From an uncultured Eubacteriales bacterium (lineage in GTDB: Bacteria; Bacillota; Clostridia; Oscillospirales; Oscillospiraceae): DNA of 21,756 nucleotides. The notes beneath the pieces are model-generated. The model saw only the letters and a list, made by a program, of their open reading frames with translations, was not told the DNA's origin and made no database searches. A program made the translations under genes and the position numbers. Each line of letters opens with the position of its first letter. Positions within the stretch are counted from its first letter, which is position 1. Shown piece after piece: positions 14,842 to 21,756 of this stretch. The stretch lies in contig UQUO01000032.1 in assembly GCA_900544295.1 (NCBI GenBank), positions 1 to 21,756 on the forward strand, in the 5' to 3' direction.

Positions 14842-15869
14842 GACAGCATGAAATAACCCGCGCGCGCCCCCTGCTGGACAGCCGCGGGAACATAGCCGAG
14901 CCGGGCTACGCCAAACGGCTCCTGCCCGTCTACCGCCGCGCGGACGTCAAGGCCCCGGCCTACAGGATAAAGGAATGGGACTACTACCTTGTGAACAACG
15001 GCCGCTATGCCCTGGCGCTCACGATTGCCGACAACGGCTACATGGGCATGGACAGCATATCCTTCCTGGACTTTGAGACCCACTGGCAGCAGACGCTCTC
15101 GCCCATGTGCGCCTTCCCCATGGGCCGGCGGAAGCTGCCCGAGAGCTCGCAGACGGGGGACGTGGCCGTCTCCGGCAAGGGCTACGAGCTGGCCTTCCGC
15201 CACACGTCCGAGGGCCGGCTGCTGCTGTTCAAAATGGAGAACTTCGCCTCCGGCCGGCCCATAGAGGGCCGCGTCCTCCTGACGGAGGAGCCGGAGGAGA
15301 GCATGGTCATCTGCACGCCCTTCCACAAGCGCGGGCATTTCTACTTCAACCAGAAGATAAATTGCCTGCGCGCCTCCGGCTGGGTCAGCGTGCGCGGCCA
15401 GCGCCGCGAATTTGAGCCGGAGACGGCCTTCGCCGTCCTGGACTGGGGCCGCGGGGTCTGGACCTATCACAACACCTGGTACTGGGGCAGCGCCTCGGGC
15501 CTGGCCGAGGGCGAGACCTTCGGCTGGAACATAGGCTACGGCTTTGGGGACACCTCTGTGGCGACGGAGAACATGCTCTTCTTCGCAGGCAAGGCCCACA
15601 AGCTCGGGCGGGTCACCTTCAACATCCCGCGCCGCGGCGGGGAGCTCGACTATATGTCGCCCTGGACCTTCTCAAGCGACGACAGCCGCTTTGAGATGGA
15701 CTTCCGCCCCGTCCTGGACCGGGCGGCCTGCACGGACTTCCGGCTGCTGAAAAGCGATCAGCACCAGGTCTTCGGCCGCTTCACGGGCACTGCCGTCCTG
15801 GACGGCGGGCGCAGGATAAGGGTGAAGGACTTCCCCGGTTTCGCAGAGCGCGTGGAGAACAAGTGGTAA
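14838..15869 (+). CDS. DUF2804 family protein
   Basis: A 343-residue soluble protein matching the DUF2804 family in length and pattern. It has an N-terminal RPLLDSRGNIAEPGYAKRLLP, a YRIKEWDYY segment near residue 45, a central AVLDWGRGVWTYHNTWYWGSA and a C-terminal FPGFAERVENKW. It is rich in aromatic residues and predicted mostly beta, with no signal peptide or membrane helix. The molecular function is not established; a lipocalin-like or ligand-binding fold is only a guess. It starts inside the stop codon of the helicase loader (ATGA overlap, with AAGGAG upstream), so it is translated from the primosome operon mRNA. A strong terminator follows four bases after its stop. Confidence 0.82.
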   Translation: MRQHEITRARPLLDSRGNIAEPGYAKRLLPVYRRADVKAPAYRIKEWDYYLVNNGRYALALTIADNGYMGMDSISFLDFETHWQQTLSPMCAFPMGRRKLPESSQTGDVAVSGKGYELAFRHTSEGRLLLFKMENFASGRPIEGRVLLTEEPEESMVICTPFHKRGHFYFNQKINCLRASGWVSVRGQRREFEPETAFAVLDWGRGVWTYHNTWYWGSASGLAEGETFGWNIGYGFGDTSVATENMLFFAGKAHKLGRVTFNIPRRGGELDYMSPWTFSSDDSRFEMDFRPVLDRAACTDFRLLKSDQHQVFGRFTGTAVLDGGRRIRVKDFPGFAERVENKW

Positions 15870-15872
15870 ATT

Positions 15873-15904
15873 AAAAAAGGGACCGCCAGGGCGGTCCCTT
15901 TTTT
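15873..15904. terminator. Strong bidirectional intrinsic terminator
   Basis: GGGACCGCC (15879-15887) pairs with GGCGGTCCC (15890-15898), a stem of at least eight bp. It is flanked by A6 (15873-15878) and T6 (15899-15904), so it works in both directions. It ends the dnaD-loader-DUF2804 operon and the convergent ABC-2 transporter operon, whose stop codon is five bases away. Confidence 0.95.
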
Positions 15905-15908
15905 ATCG

Positions 15909-16727
15909 TTATTCCAGATCCAGCCTCCGGCTGAGCATCCGCGCCGTGATAAGGTAGAGCACGACGCAGTATACGGCGTTGAGCGCGATGCCGCCAATGA
16001 GCAGCGCGTGGCCGAACTGGGCCAGGGCCTTGAGGTTCAGCACAGAGACGAAGCCGCGCAGGCTGTAGCCCGTCACCACGGCCAGAAGCATGGTCAGCAC
16101 CTGGGAGAGCAGTCCGAAGCCCAGGAAAACGCCCAGAGAGGCGAGCAGCTTGTGCCTGGGCAGGCTGTGGCCTATGGCCAGGGAGGCATAAAACAGCATG
16201 CAGCTCGACATCGAGCCCAAAAGCAGCAGCACGCAAAGTTCGAGCACAACGCTCACGAGCTCCGCCGCGCCAATGCCGCAGGCCAGGCTGAGCCGCTCAA
16301 AGAGCACGCGCAGCTCCGAGAGCACCTGCGCCCATATCTCAGCCCGGAAGGCCACGCCAAACAGGCAGCCATAGATAAAAACGCTCGTCACCGTCATCCA
16401 GCAAACGGCGGCTATGAGCTTGGAGCAGATGAGCTGATGCACGCTCACCGGCAGGGTGTGCATGAGATAGCCCTCGCTGCACAGCAGGTTCCTGTAGAAG
16501 CGGTAGACAATGAGCACCACCGTCACAGCGGCCAAGGCCATGACGCTCAGGAAAAACAGCACGACGAAGATGGCCGCCAGGGCTGCGGCGGCCCGCCCGG
16601 CCTGGCCCGCGCTCAGGATGCGGATGCTGAGGCCCGCGGCGGCAGCCATGACCAGCAGCAGGCAGAGCAGGGGCAGCAGGTAGCGCCCCGTCGCGGCAAA
16701 TTCGTATTTGAGCAGCTTTCTCAGCAT
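15909..16727 (-). CDS. ABC-2 type transporter permease
   Basis: A 272-residue integral membrane protein with about six hydrophobic segments, for example YLLPLLCLLLVMAAAAGLSI near the N terminus. It starts MLRKLLKYEFAATGRYLLP, the type of N terminus common in ABC-2 permeases of Firmicutes. It overlaps the upstream ATPase gene by seven bases and has GGGAGG before its ATG at 16727. It is therefore the membrane partner of that ATPase. Substrate is unknown; related two-gene systems export antimicrobial peptides or act in envelope stress. The usual GntR-type regulator of YtrA-like systems is not present. Confidence 0.88.
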   Translation of the reverse strand: MLRKLLKYEFAATGRYLLPLLCLLLVMAAAAGLSIRILSAGQAGRAAAALAAIFVVLFFLSVMALAAVTVVLIVYRFYRNLLCSEGYLMHTLPVSVHQLICSKLIAAVCWMTVTSVFIYGCLFGVAFRAEIWAQVLSELRVLFERLSLACGIGAAELVSVVLELCVLLLLGSMSSCMLFYASLAIGHSLPRHKLLASLGVFLGFGLLSQVLTMLLAVVTGYSLRGFVSVLNLKALAQFGHALLIGGIALNAVYCVVLYLITARMLSRRLDLE

Positions 16728-17416
16728 CTGAACACCTCCCGGAAGAGGGCGTCCACGCTCCTGCCCTCCTGCTCGCGCAGCTGCGCGGCGGGCGAGGCGA
16801 GCTTCACCATGCCCCGGTCGAGGAACACGACGTCGTCCAGGATGCGCTCGACGTCCGAGATGATGTGCGTCGAGATCACCATCGCCGCCTCCGGCGGGCG
16901 GCAGGCCGTGATAGTGTCCAGCATGAAGTCCCGGGAGGCCGGGTCCAGGCCGCCGAAGGGCTCGTCCAGGAGGTAGAGCCGCGCGCGGCGGCTCATGACC
17001 AGCGCAAGCTGGACCTTCTGCCTTGCGCCCTTTGAAAGCTGGCGCAGGCGGCGCTTTCCGTCTATCCCCAGCCGCGCAAGGAGCTCCCCGGCCCGCGCGG
17101 CGTCAAAATCGGCGTAGAAGTCCGCATAAAAGGCCGCAATCCGCTCCACGCTCATCCACTCCGGCAGGCAGAGCCGCTCCGGCATGTAGGAGACCTGCGC
17201 CCGAGTCTCAGGCCCCGGAGCCGCGCCGCAGACGAGTATCTCCCCGCCGCTCGGCCGCAGCAGTCCGTTGGCCAGCTTTATGAGCGTCGTCTTCCCGCTT
17301 CCGTTGGGCCCCAGCAGGCCCAGTATCCGCCCCGGCTCCGCCGCCAGCGTCACCCCCTCCAGGGCGCGCACCGGCCCGAAGCTCCGGCTCAGCTGCCTGC
17401 ATTCCAGCTCTGCCAT
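16721..17416 (-). CDS. ABC transporter ATP-binding protein
   Basis: A 231-residue ABC ATPase that powers the adjacent permease. Walker A is GPNGSGKT (36-43), Walker B is YLLDEP with catalytic Glu152, and the switch histidine is His184 in ISTHI. The signature reads LSKGARQKV (127-135) instead of LSGGQ, a variant common in YtrB/BcrA-like ATPases, so activity is expected. The short length, without the long C-terminal extension of some exporters, is normal for this group. The ATG at 17416 has GGGGGT about nine bases upstream. It is divergent from the marR operon. Confidence 0.92.
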   Translation of the reverse strand: MAELECRQLSRSFGPVRALEGVTLAAEPGRILGLLGPNGSGKTTLIKLANGLLRPSGGEILVCGAAPGPETRAQVSYMPERLCLPEWMSVERIAAFYADFYADFDAARAGELLARLGIDGKRRLRQLSKGARQKVQLALVMSRRARLYLLDEPFGGLDPASRDFMLDTITACRPPEAAMVISTHIISDVERILDDVVFLDRGMVKLASPAAQLREQEGRSVDALFREVFRC

Positions 17417-17459
17417 GGCCTCATACCCCCTTTGCTCCGAACTTCTCTTTCCCCTCTAT

Positions 17460-17487
17460 TCAATAACATTTCAAGGCCCCCTGTCAA
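17460..17487 (-). promoter_or_regulatory. Putative promoter of the ABC-2 transporter pair
   Basis: On the minus strand a consensus -35 TTGACA (17487-17482) is followed after 16 bases by TATTGA (17465-17460), preceded by TG as an extended -10. The -10 is imperfect, so confidence is moderate. The predicted start lies near 17453, about 37 bases before the ATPase start codon. Confidence 0.5.
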
Positions 17488-17496
17488 GGGGGCTTT
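17473..17496. other. Inverted repeat between the two divergent transporter promoters
   Basis: GCCCCC (17476-17481) pairs with GGGGGC (17488-17493) around TGTCAA. Flanking AAG/CTT bases add three more pairs, one of them G-T. The loop coincides with the minus-strand -35 and the right arm abuts the plus-strand -35 (17494-17499). It could be a protein-binding palindrome rather than an RNA hairpin, since neither predicted transcript includes it. Confidence 0.4.
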
Positions 17497-17521
17497 ACAT
17501 TTTCGCAGGGGCTGATATAAT
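17494..17521 (+). promoter_or_regulatory. Promoter of the marR-ABC exporter operon
   Basis: TTTACA (17494-17499) and a perfect TATAAT (17516-17521) are separated by 16 bases, with TGA before the -10 forming an extended -10. The start site would be near 17528, inside the first operator, leaving a leader of about 41 bases. Confidence 0.8.
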
Positions 17522-17523
17522 TA

Positions 17524-17550
17524 TTGACGCGTCAATTATTGATATGTCAA
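17524..17550. promoter_or_regulatory. Tandem palindromic operators, probably for MarR
   Basis: Two 12-bp palindromes of form TTGA-N4-TCAA lie 15 bp centre to centre: TTGACGCGTCAA (17524-17535, perfect) and TTGATATGTCAA (17539-17550, one mismatched pair). They also form a 15-bp direct repeat starting ATTATTGA. They cover the predicted transcription start of the marR operon, which is the usual place for autorepression by a MarR dimer. The assignment to this MarR is inference from position. Confidence 0.75.
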
Positions 17551-17568
17551 TTTAGGGGAGGTCCTGAG

Positions 17569-18003
17569 ATGGAAAAGACCTTTCACATGCTGCTCTACCG
17601 GGCCTTTCACGCGCAGAGGGCGGCGCTGCGCCCGCACATGGCGGAGCTTGGCCTGGGCCCCGGGCAGCCGAAGCTGCTCAGCTACCTGGCCGCGCATGGC
17701 CCGAGCCGGCAGAAGCAGCTGGCGGACTACTTCGATGTGGACCCCGCCGCTGTCTCGCGGATGGTGGAGGGCCTCAGGCGCGGCGGTTTTGTCACAACGC
17801 GCCCGGACGAGAGCAGCCGCCGCTGCGAGCTGGTCGAGCTTACGGAGCAGGGGCGCGAGGCCCGCGCGGCCTGGGCGGAACACTGCCGCGCGATGGAGGA
17901 GCGGATGCTCCGCGGCTTCGACGCGAGGGAACGGGAGCTCTTTGCGGATCTCCTAGCCCGCGCGGCGCGGAATCTCAGGGCGGAGGAGGCGGAGAAGGTA
18001 TGA
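17569..18003 (+). CDS. MarR-family transcriptional regulator
   Basis: A 144-residue DNA-binding repressor. A winged helix-turn-helix spans about residues 30-95: PGQPKLLSYLAAHG, then QKQLADYFDVDPAAVSRMVEGLRRGGFV as HTH and recognition helix, then the wing TRPDESSRRCELVELTEQG. N- and C-terminal helices form the dimer interface. The start at 17569 is fixed by GGAGG seven bases upstream; the frame is open farther back but that part lies in the operators. It overlaps the first exporter gene by four bases (ATGA). MarR genes in this position usually repress a drug exporter operon and are released by the exported compound. The ligand is unknown. Confidence 0.93.
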   Translation: MEKTFHMLLYRAFHAQRAALRPHMAELGLGPGQPKLLSYLAAHGPSRQKQLADYFDVDPAAVSRMVEGLRRGGFVTTRPDESSRRCELVELTEQGREARAAWAEHCRAMEERMLRGFDARERELFADLLARAARNLRAEEAEKV

Positions 18004-19754
18004 AAGACCTGCGCCGCCTGCTCACCCTCTTCGGGGAGTACAGGCGGGACCTCTTTCTCGCCATGGGTTTCGTGCTCATCGAGACCTTTTTCGAGCTCGT
18101 CATCCCCGTGCTCATGGCGGACCTCATAGACGTGGGCGTCGCCGGCGGGGACGTGCACTATATACTTGTGAAGGGCGCGCAGATGGGGCTTTGCGCCGTG
18201 CTTGCGCTCATCGCAGGCCTGCTGTACGCGCGCTTTGCCGCCCGCGCGGCCTACGGCTGGGGCGCAAACGTGCGCCTGGCGCAGTTCGAGCGCGTGCAGG
18301 CCTACGCCTTCGGCAACCTGGACCGCTTTGAGACCTCGAGCCTCGTCACCCGCATGACGACGGACGTGACCGTCCTGCAGAATGCCGTGAACGGCGGCCT
18401 GCGTCCCCTGGTGCGCAGCCCGGTCATGCTCTGCATGGGCGTGGGTCTCTCTTTCATGATGAACGCGCGCCTGGCGCTGGTGTTCGTCGTCTGCGCGCCG
18501 GTGCTGGCCTGCATCCTCTTTTTCGTCGTGCGCAGCGTGGCGCCGCGTTACCCCCTGCTCCAGCGGGCGGTGGATAAGCTCAACGCCGTCGTGCAGGAGG
18601 ACCTCACGGCCATCCGCGCCGTCAAGGCCTTCGTGCGCGGGGAATACGAGGAGGAGAAGTTCAGCTCCGTCAACACCTCCCTCATGGAGACGAGCCGCGG
18701 CACCTTCCGCCGCGCCGTGCTGAACCTGCCCTCGCTGCAGGCGGCGATGTACGTCTCCGTCGTGGGCATCATGTGGTTCGGCGGGGGGATGATAACACGC
18801 TCCGAGCTGCTGGTCGGCGAGCTCACGGGCTTTCTGAGCTACGTCCTGCAGGTGATGAACTCCATCATGATGATATCCGGCATCTTCCTCATGCTGACGC
18901 GCTCCCTGGCGAGCGCGCGGCGCATAGGCGAGGTGCTGGAGGAGGAGCCGGAGCTGTCCTCCCCTCCCGAAGCGCTCACGCAGGTGGCGGACGGGCGCGT
19001 GGACTTCGAGGGCGTCAGCTTCAAGTACCGGGCCGAGGCGGCGGAGAACGCGCTCTCGGGCGTGGAGCTGCACATCGCCGCGGGCGAGACGGTGGGCATC
19101 CTGGGCGGCACGGGTTCCGCCAAGAGCACCCTCGTCCAGCTCATCCCGAGGCTCTACGACGCGACGGAGGGCCGCGTCCTCGTCGGCGGGCGGGACGTGC
19201 GGGACTACGACCTGGCCGCCCTGCGGGACGCCGTGGCCATGGTGCTGCAGAAAAACGTACTCTTCTCCGGTACCATACGGGAGAACCTGCTCTGGGGCGA
19301 CCCGGGGGCGGACGAGGAGACGCTCATGGCAGCCTGCCGCGCCGCCTGCGCGGATGAGTTCATAGAGCGCCTGCCCCGCGGGCTGGACACGGACCTCGGC
19401 CAGGGCGGCGTGAACGTCTCCGGCGGGCAGAAGCAGCGCCTGTGCATAGCCCGCGCCCTGCTGAAAAAGCCGAAGGTCCTCATCTTCGACGACTCGACCT
19501 CCGCCGTGGACACGGCGACCGAGGCGAAGATACGCTCCGCCCTCGCCCAGCTCGGCGGCATGACGAAAATAATCATCGCCCAGCGCATCAGCTCCGTCAT
19601 GAACACCGACAAAATAGTCATACTTGAGGACGGGCGCATACACGCCGTGGGCAGCCACGCGGAGCTCCTGGCCTCCGACCCGATATATCAGGAGATCTAT
19701 GCCTCGCAGATGAAGGGGGGTGAGCCGGATGGCGATGCGGCCGAGGAGCGGTAA
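18000..19754 (+). CDS. ABC exporter half-transporter A (degenerate ATPase site)
   Basis: A 584-residue fused permease-ATPase of the heterodimeric multidrug exporter type (BmrC/BmrD, LmrC/LmrD, TM287/288 family). Six membrane helices span about residues 18-300 and the nucleotide-binding domain 330-570. Walker A is GGTGSAKS (369-376), with Ala in place of the last Gly. The signature is VSGGQ (473-477). Walker B is VLIFDD, in which the catalytic Glu is Asp498, and the switch His is Gln528 in IIAQRI. These changes mark the degenerate half of an asymmetric pair. It overlaps marR by four bases and the next gene by 26 bases, so the three are co-translated. Transport substrate is unknown. Confidence 0.94.
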   Translation: MKDLRRLLTLFGEYRRDLFLAMGFVLIETFFELVIPVLMADLIDVGVAGGDVHYILVKGAQMGLCAVLALIAGLLYARFAARAAYGWGANVRLAQFERVQAYAFGNLDRFETSSLVTRMTTDVTVLQNAVNGGLRPLVRSPVMLCMGVGLSFMMNARLALVFVVCAPVLACILFFVVRSVAPRYPLLQRAVDKLNAVVQEDLTAIRAVKAFVRGEYEEEKFSSVNTSLMETSRGTFRRAVLNLPSLQAAMYVSVVGIMWFGGGMITRSELLVGELTGFLSYVLQVMNSIMMISGIFLMLTRSLASARRIGEVLEEEPELSSPPEALTQVADGRVDFEGVSFKYRAEAAENALSGVELHIAAGETVGILGGTGSAKSTLVQLIPRLYDATEGRVLVGGRDVRDYDLAALRDAVAMVLQKNVLFSGTIRENLLWGDPGADEETLMAACRAACADEFIERLPRGLDTDLGQGGVNVSGGQKQRLCIARALLKKPKVLIFDDSTSAVDTATEAKIRSALAQLGGMTKIIIAQRISSVMNTDKIVILEDGRIHAVGSHAELLASDPIYQEIYASQMKGGEPDGDAAEER

Positions 19755-21573
19755 GAAGCCCAGGCGCCTGGGCTATACGGTAAAGCGGCTGCTGGGCTAC
19801 ATGGGCAGGCACAAGCTGCTGCTCTTCGCGGCGGCCCTGCTCGTGACGCTCAGCGCGGGCGCAAACCTCGCAGGCACCTACATGATCCGCCCTGTCGTGA
19901 ACAGCCTGACGCGGGGCGACTGGGGCGGCTTTGTCTCCGGCGTCGTACTGACGGCCTGCATCTACGGCCTGGGCGTGCTCTGCTCGCTGGGCTATACCCA
20001 GTGCATGGTCGGCGTGGCGCAGCGCGTGCTCTTTGAGATCCGGCGCGACCTCTTCGCACACATGCAGGGCCTGCCCCTTTCCTGGTTCGATTCCCGGAAC
20101 CGCGGCGACGTGATGAGCTATTTCACAAACGACGTGGACACCATCTCGGACGCGCTGAACAACAGCTTCGCCCTCGTCATCCAGAGCTTCATCCAGATGG
20201 CCGGCACGCTGGTGCTGCTCTTTGTGCTCAACTGGCGGCTCTCGCTCATCGTGGCGCTGTGCTATCTGGCGATGTTCCTCTACATCCGCTACAGCGGCAG
20301 GCGCAGCCGCGCCTACTACAACCGGCAGCAGGCGTATCTCGGCGAGCTGGACGGCTATATTGAGGAGATGGTAAACGGCCAGAAGGTCGTGAAGGTCTTC
20401 AACCACGAGGCCGCGAACCTTGAGGCCTTCCGGGAGAAGAACGACGCCCTGCGCAGTGCCGGCACCGGCGCGCAGGCCTACGCGGCGACGATGATCCCCG
20501 CCGTCGTGAGCATATCCTACATAAACTATGCCATAGTCTCCGTCCTGGGCGGACTGATGGCCCTGGGCGGGCTGACGGACGCGGGCAGCCTTTCGAGCTA
20601 TCTGGTGTTCGTCCGTCAGGCGGCGATGCCCATAAACCAGTTCACGCAGCAGTCGAACTTCCTGCTGGCGGCGCTGGCGGGCGCGGAGCGCGTCTTCGAG
20701 CTGCTGGACGAGCGGCCCGAAACGGACGAGGGCAGCGTGGTGCTCGTAAACGCGCGGGAGACGGCCGCGGGTCTGGAGGAGGCCGGGGAAAAGACCGGGC
20801 GCTGGGCCTGGCGGCTTCCGGACGGCACGCTCCGCCCCCTGCGCGGGGACGTGCGCTTCGAGGGCGTGGACTTCGGCTACGAGCCGGGGCATCCCGTGCT
20901 GCACGGCGTCAGCCTCTACGCCAAGCCCGGGCAGAAGATAGCCTTCGTCGGCTCCACCGGCGCGGGCAAAACGACCATCACGAACCTCATAAACCGTTTC
21001 TACGAGGTAGAGGGCGGCCGGGTGGTCTACGACGGCATAGACGTGCGCGAGATAAAAAAGGAATCCCTGCGCCGCTCGCTGGGCATGGTGCTGCAGGACA
21101 CACACCTCTTCACGGGGAGCATAGCGGACAACATCCGCTTCGGCAAGCTGGACGCGACGCGGGAGGAGATAGAGGCCGCGGCGAGGATAGCAAACGCGGA
21201 CTCCTTCATCCGCCGCCTGCCTCAGGGCTACGACACGCCGGTGACCTCGGATGGGGCGAACCTCTCCCAGGGCCAGCGCCAGCTCCTCGCCATAGCCCGC
21301 GCCGCCGTGGCTGACCCGCCGGTGCTCATCCTGGACGAGGCGACGAGCAGCGTGGATACCCGGACCGAGGCCCTCATTGAAAAGGCGATGGACCAGCTGA
21401 TGGAGGGGCGGACGGTGTTCGTCATCGCCCACCGGCTCTCGACGGTGCGCAACGCCAACGCCATCATGGTACTGGAGCACGGCCGCATAGTTGAGCGCGG
21501 CGATCACGACGACCTCCTCGAGCAGCGCGGCCTGTATTACAAGCTCTATACCGGCATGTTCGAGCTCAGCTGA
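19729..21573 (+). CDS. ABC exporter half-transporter B (canonical ATPase site)
   Basis: A 614-residue partner of half-transporter A. A basic N terminus (MAMRPRSGKKPRRLG) leads to six membrane helices (about 28-310), then the nucleotide-binding domain. Walker A is GSTGAGKT (408-415), signature LSQGQ (512-516), Walker B LILDE with catalytic Glu537, and switch His568. All catalytic residues are intact, so this half supplies them for the consensus ATPase site. Residues about 333-372, between the membrane and ATPase domains, form an extra linker with a WAWRLPDG patch. I chose the ATG at 19729, eight bases after AAGGGGGG, over the GTG at 19720 that touches it. The stop is followed within 20 bases by the terminal repeat, with no clear terminator. 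Confidence 0.94.
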   Translation: MAMRPRSGKKPRRLGYTVKRLLGYMGRHKLLLFAAALLVTLSAGANLAGTYMIRPVVNSLTRGDWGGFVSGVVLTACIYGLGVLCSLGYTQCMVGVAQRVLFEIRRDLFAHMQGLPLSWFDSRNRGDVMSYFTNDVDTISDALNNSFALVIQSFIQMAGTLVLLFVLNWRLSLIVALCYLAMFLYIRYSGRRSRAYYNRQQAYLGELDGYIEEMVNGQKVVKVFNHEAANLEAFREKNDALRSAGTGAQAYAATMIPAVVSISYINYAIVSVLGGLMALGGLTDAGSLSSYLVFVRQAAMPINQFTQQSNFLLAALAGAERVFELLDERPETDEGSVVLVNARETAAGLEEAGEKTGRWAWRLPDGTLRPLRGDVRFEGVDFGYEPGHPVLHGVSLYAKPGQKIAFVGSTGAGKTTITNLINRFYEVEGGRVVYDGIDVREIKKESLRRSLGMVLQDTHLFTGSIADNIRFGKLDATREEIEAAARIANADSFIRRLPQGYDTPVTSDGANLSQGQRQLLAIARAAVADPPVLILDEATSSVDTRTEALIEKAMDQLMEGRTVFVIAHRLSTVRNANAIMVLEHGRIVERGDHDDLLEQRGLYYKLYTGMFELS

Positions 21574-21592
21574 TCCGCTTTTTTGGGGTGTG

Positions 21593-21699
21593 GGTTTCAG
21601 GACCTCGCCGTTTTGCTGGCGGTTGGTTTTGCCTTGTGCTGCGATTCCACCCCATTTCTTTGGTCTTGCCCAAAGAAACGGGGTGGAGCCCCAAAGAAA
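21593..21699 (-). repeat. Terminal inverted repeat, right copy
   Basis: Bases 21645-21699 are the exact reverse complement of 1-55, including the 18-bp-stem hairpin (21646-21687). Similarity continues inward to about 21593 through CTCGCCGTTTTGC. It lies about 20 bases downstream of the last exporter gene. The last 57 bases of the window (21700-21756) are GC-rich and show no gene or clear structure. Confidence 0.85.
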
Positions 21700-21756
21700 A
21701 GCGCTTTTGGGGTGGTGGCGCCCCCGTGAGGTTTCGGGACCCACCCGCCTCTCCCA

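Noticed and set aside
15873..15904. T-box terminator, because GCGGTCCCTTTTTT resembles one
   Set aside because: No T-box leader or downstream synthetase or amino-acid gene; it lies between convergent genes and is a simple bidirectional terminator.
19618..21744. 708-codon minus-strand open frame opposite exporter B
   Set aside because: It is the antisense of a clear ABC transporter, lacks domain patterns and runs into the terminal repeat.
1..21756. Composite transposon defined by the terminal inverted repeats
   Set aside because: Contents are core housekeeping operons, there is no transposase, and the repeats look like short dispersed intergenic elements.

Overview
This 21.8 kb window is GC-rich, protein-dense bacterial chromosome. 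Gene content and order suggest a high-GC member of the Clostridia, probably Oscillospirales. The clues are a DnaD/DnaC-type primosome pair, a maf-mreC-mreD-mrdA cluster, hisS-aspS next to a methylglyoxal synthase homologue, a DUF2804 gene and a MarR-controlled heterodimeric ABC exporter. The taxonomic call is an inference. I see no tRNA, rRNA, CRISPR array, transposase or phage gene.

Layout. (1) Positions 1-337 are non-coding and packed with hairpins. They begin with a repeat whose first 55 bases recur exactly, inverted, at 21645-21699. (2) From 12760 down to 338 everything is on the minus strand. First comes a cell-shape/envelope cluster: a U32 peptidase-family protein, maf, mreC, mreD and mrdA (PBP2). 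Then, from its own promoter near 6504-6532, come a methylglyoxal synthase homologue, hisS, aspS, an HpcH/HpaI-type aldolase and yifB. The aspS-aldolase gap (2650-2812) holds a chain of five hairpins built from the same two-hairpin module seen at 261-320. (3) A compact divergent promoter region (12811-12860) drives the U32 cluster leftward and a plus-strand operon rightward: dnaD-like, dnaC/dnaI-like loader and DUF2804, closed by a strong bidirectional terminator at 15873-15904. (4) A minus-strand ABC-2 type transporter pair (ATPase then permease, 17416 to 15909) is divergent from (5) a plus-strand marR - ABC exporter A - ABC exporter B operon (17569-21573). The intergenic region carries both promoters and two tandem palindromic operators. 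(6) The window ends in the inverted terminal repeat copy.

How the genes work together. MreC, MreD and PBP2 form part of the elongasome that directs lateral wall synthesis, but mreB, rodA and minCDE are absent from the window. DnaD and the AAA+ loader act in helicase loading at replication initiation or restart. The MarR regulator probably represses its own operon, so the two half-transporters would be induced by a ligand. Exporter half A has a degenerate ATPase site and half B a canonical one, as in asymmetric heterodimeric exporters.

The least ordinary items are the methylglyoxal synthase homologue, which has lost most of the family's catalytic residues; the terminal perfect inverted repeat; the modular hairpin repeats with compensatory base changes; and the overlapping divergent promoters. 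I did not find an obvious new multi-gene system. Most coding content belongs to well-known families.
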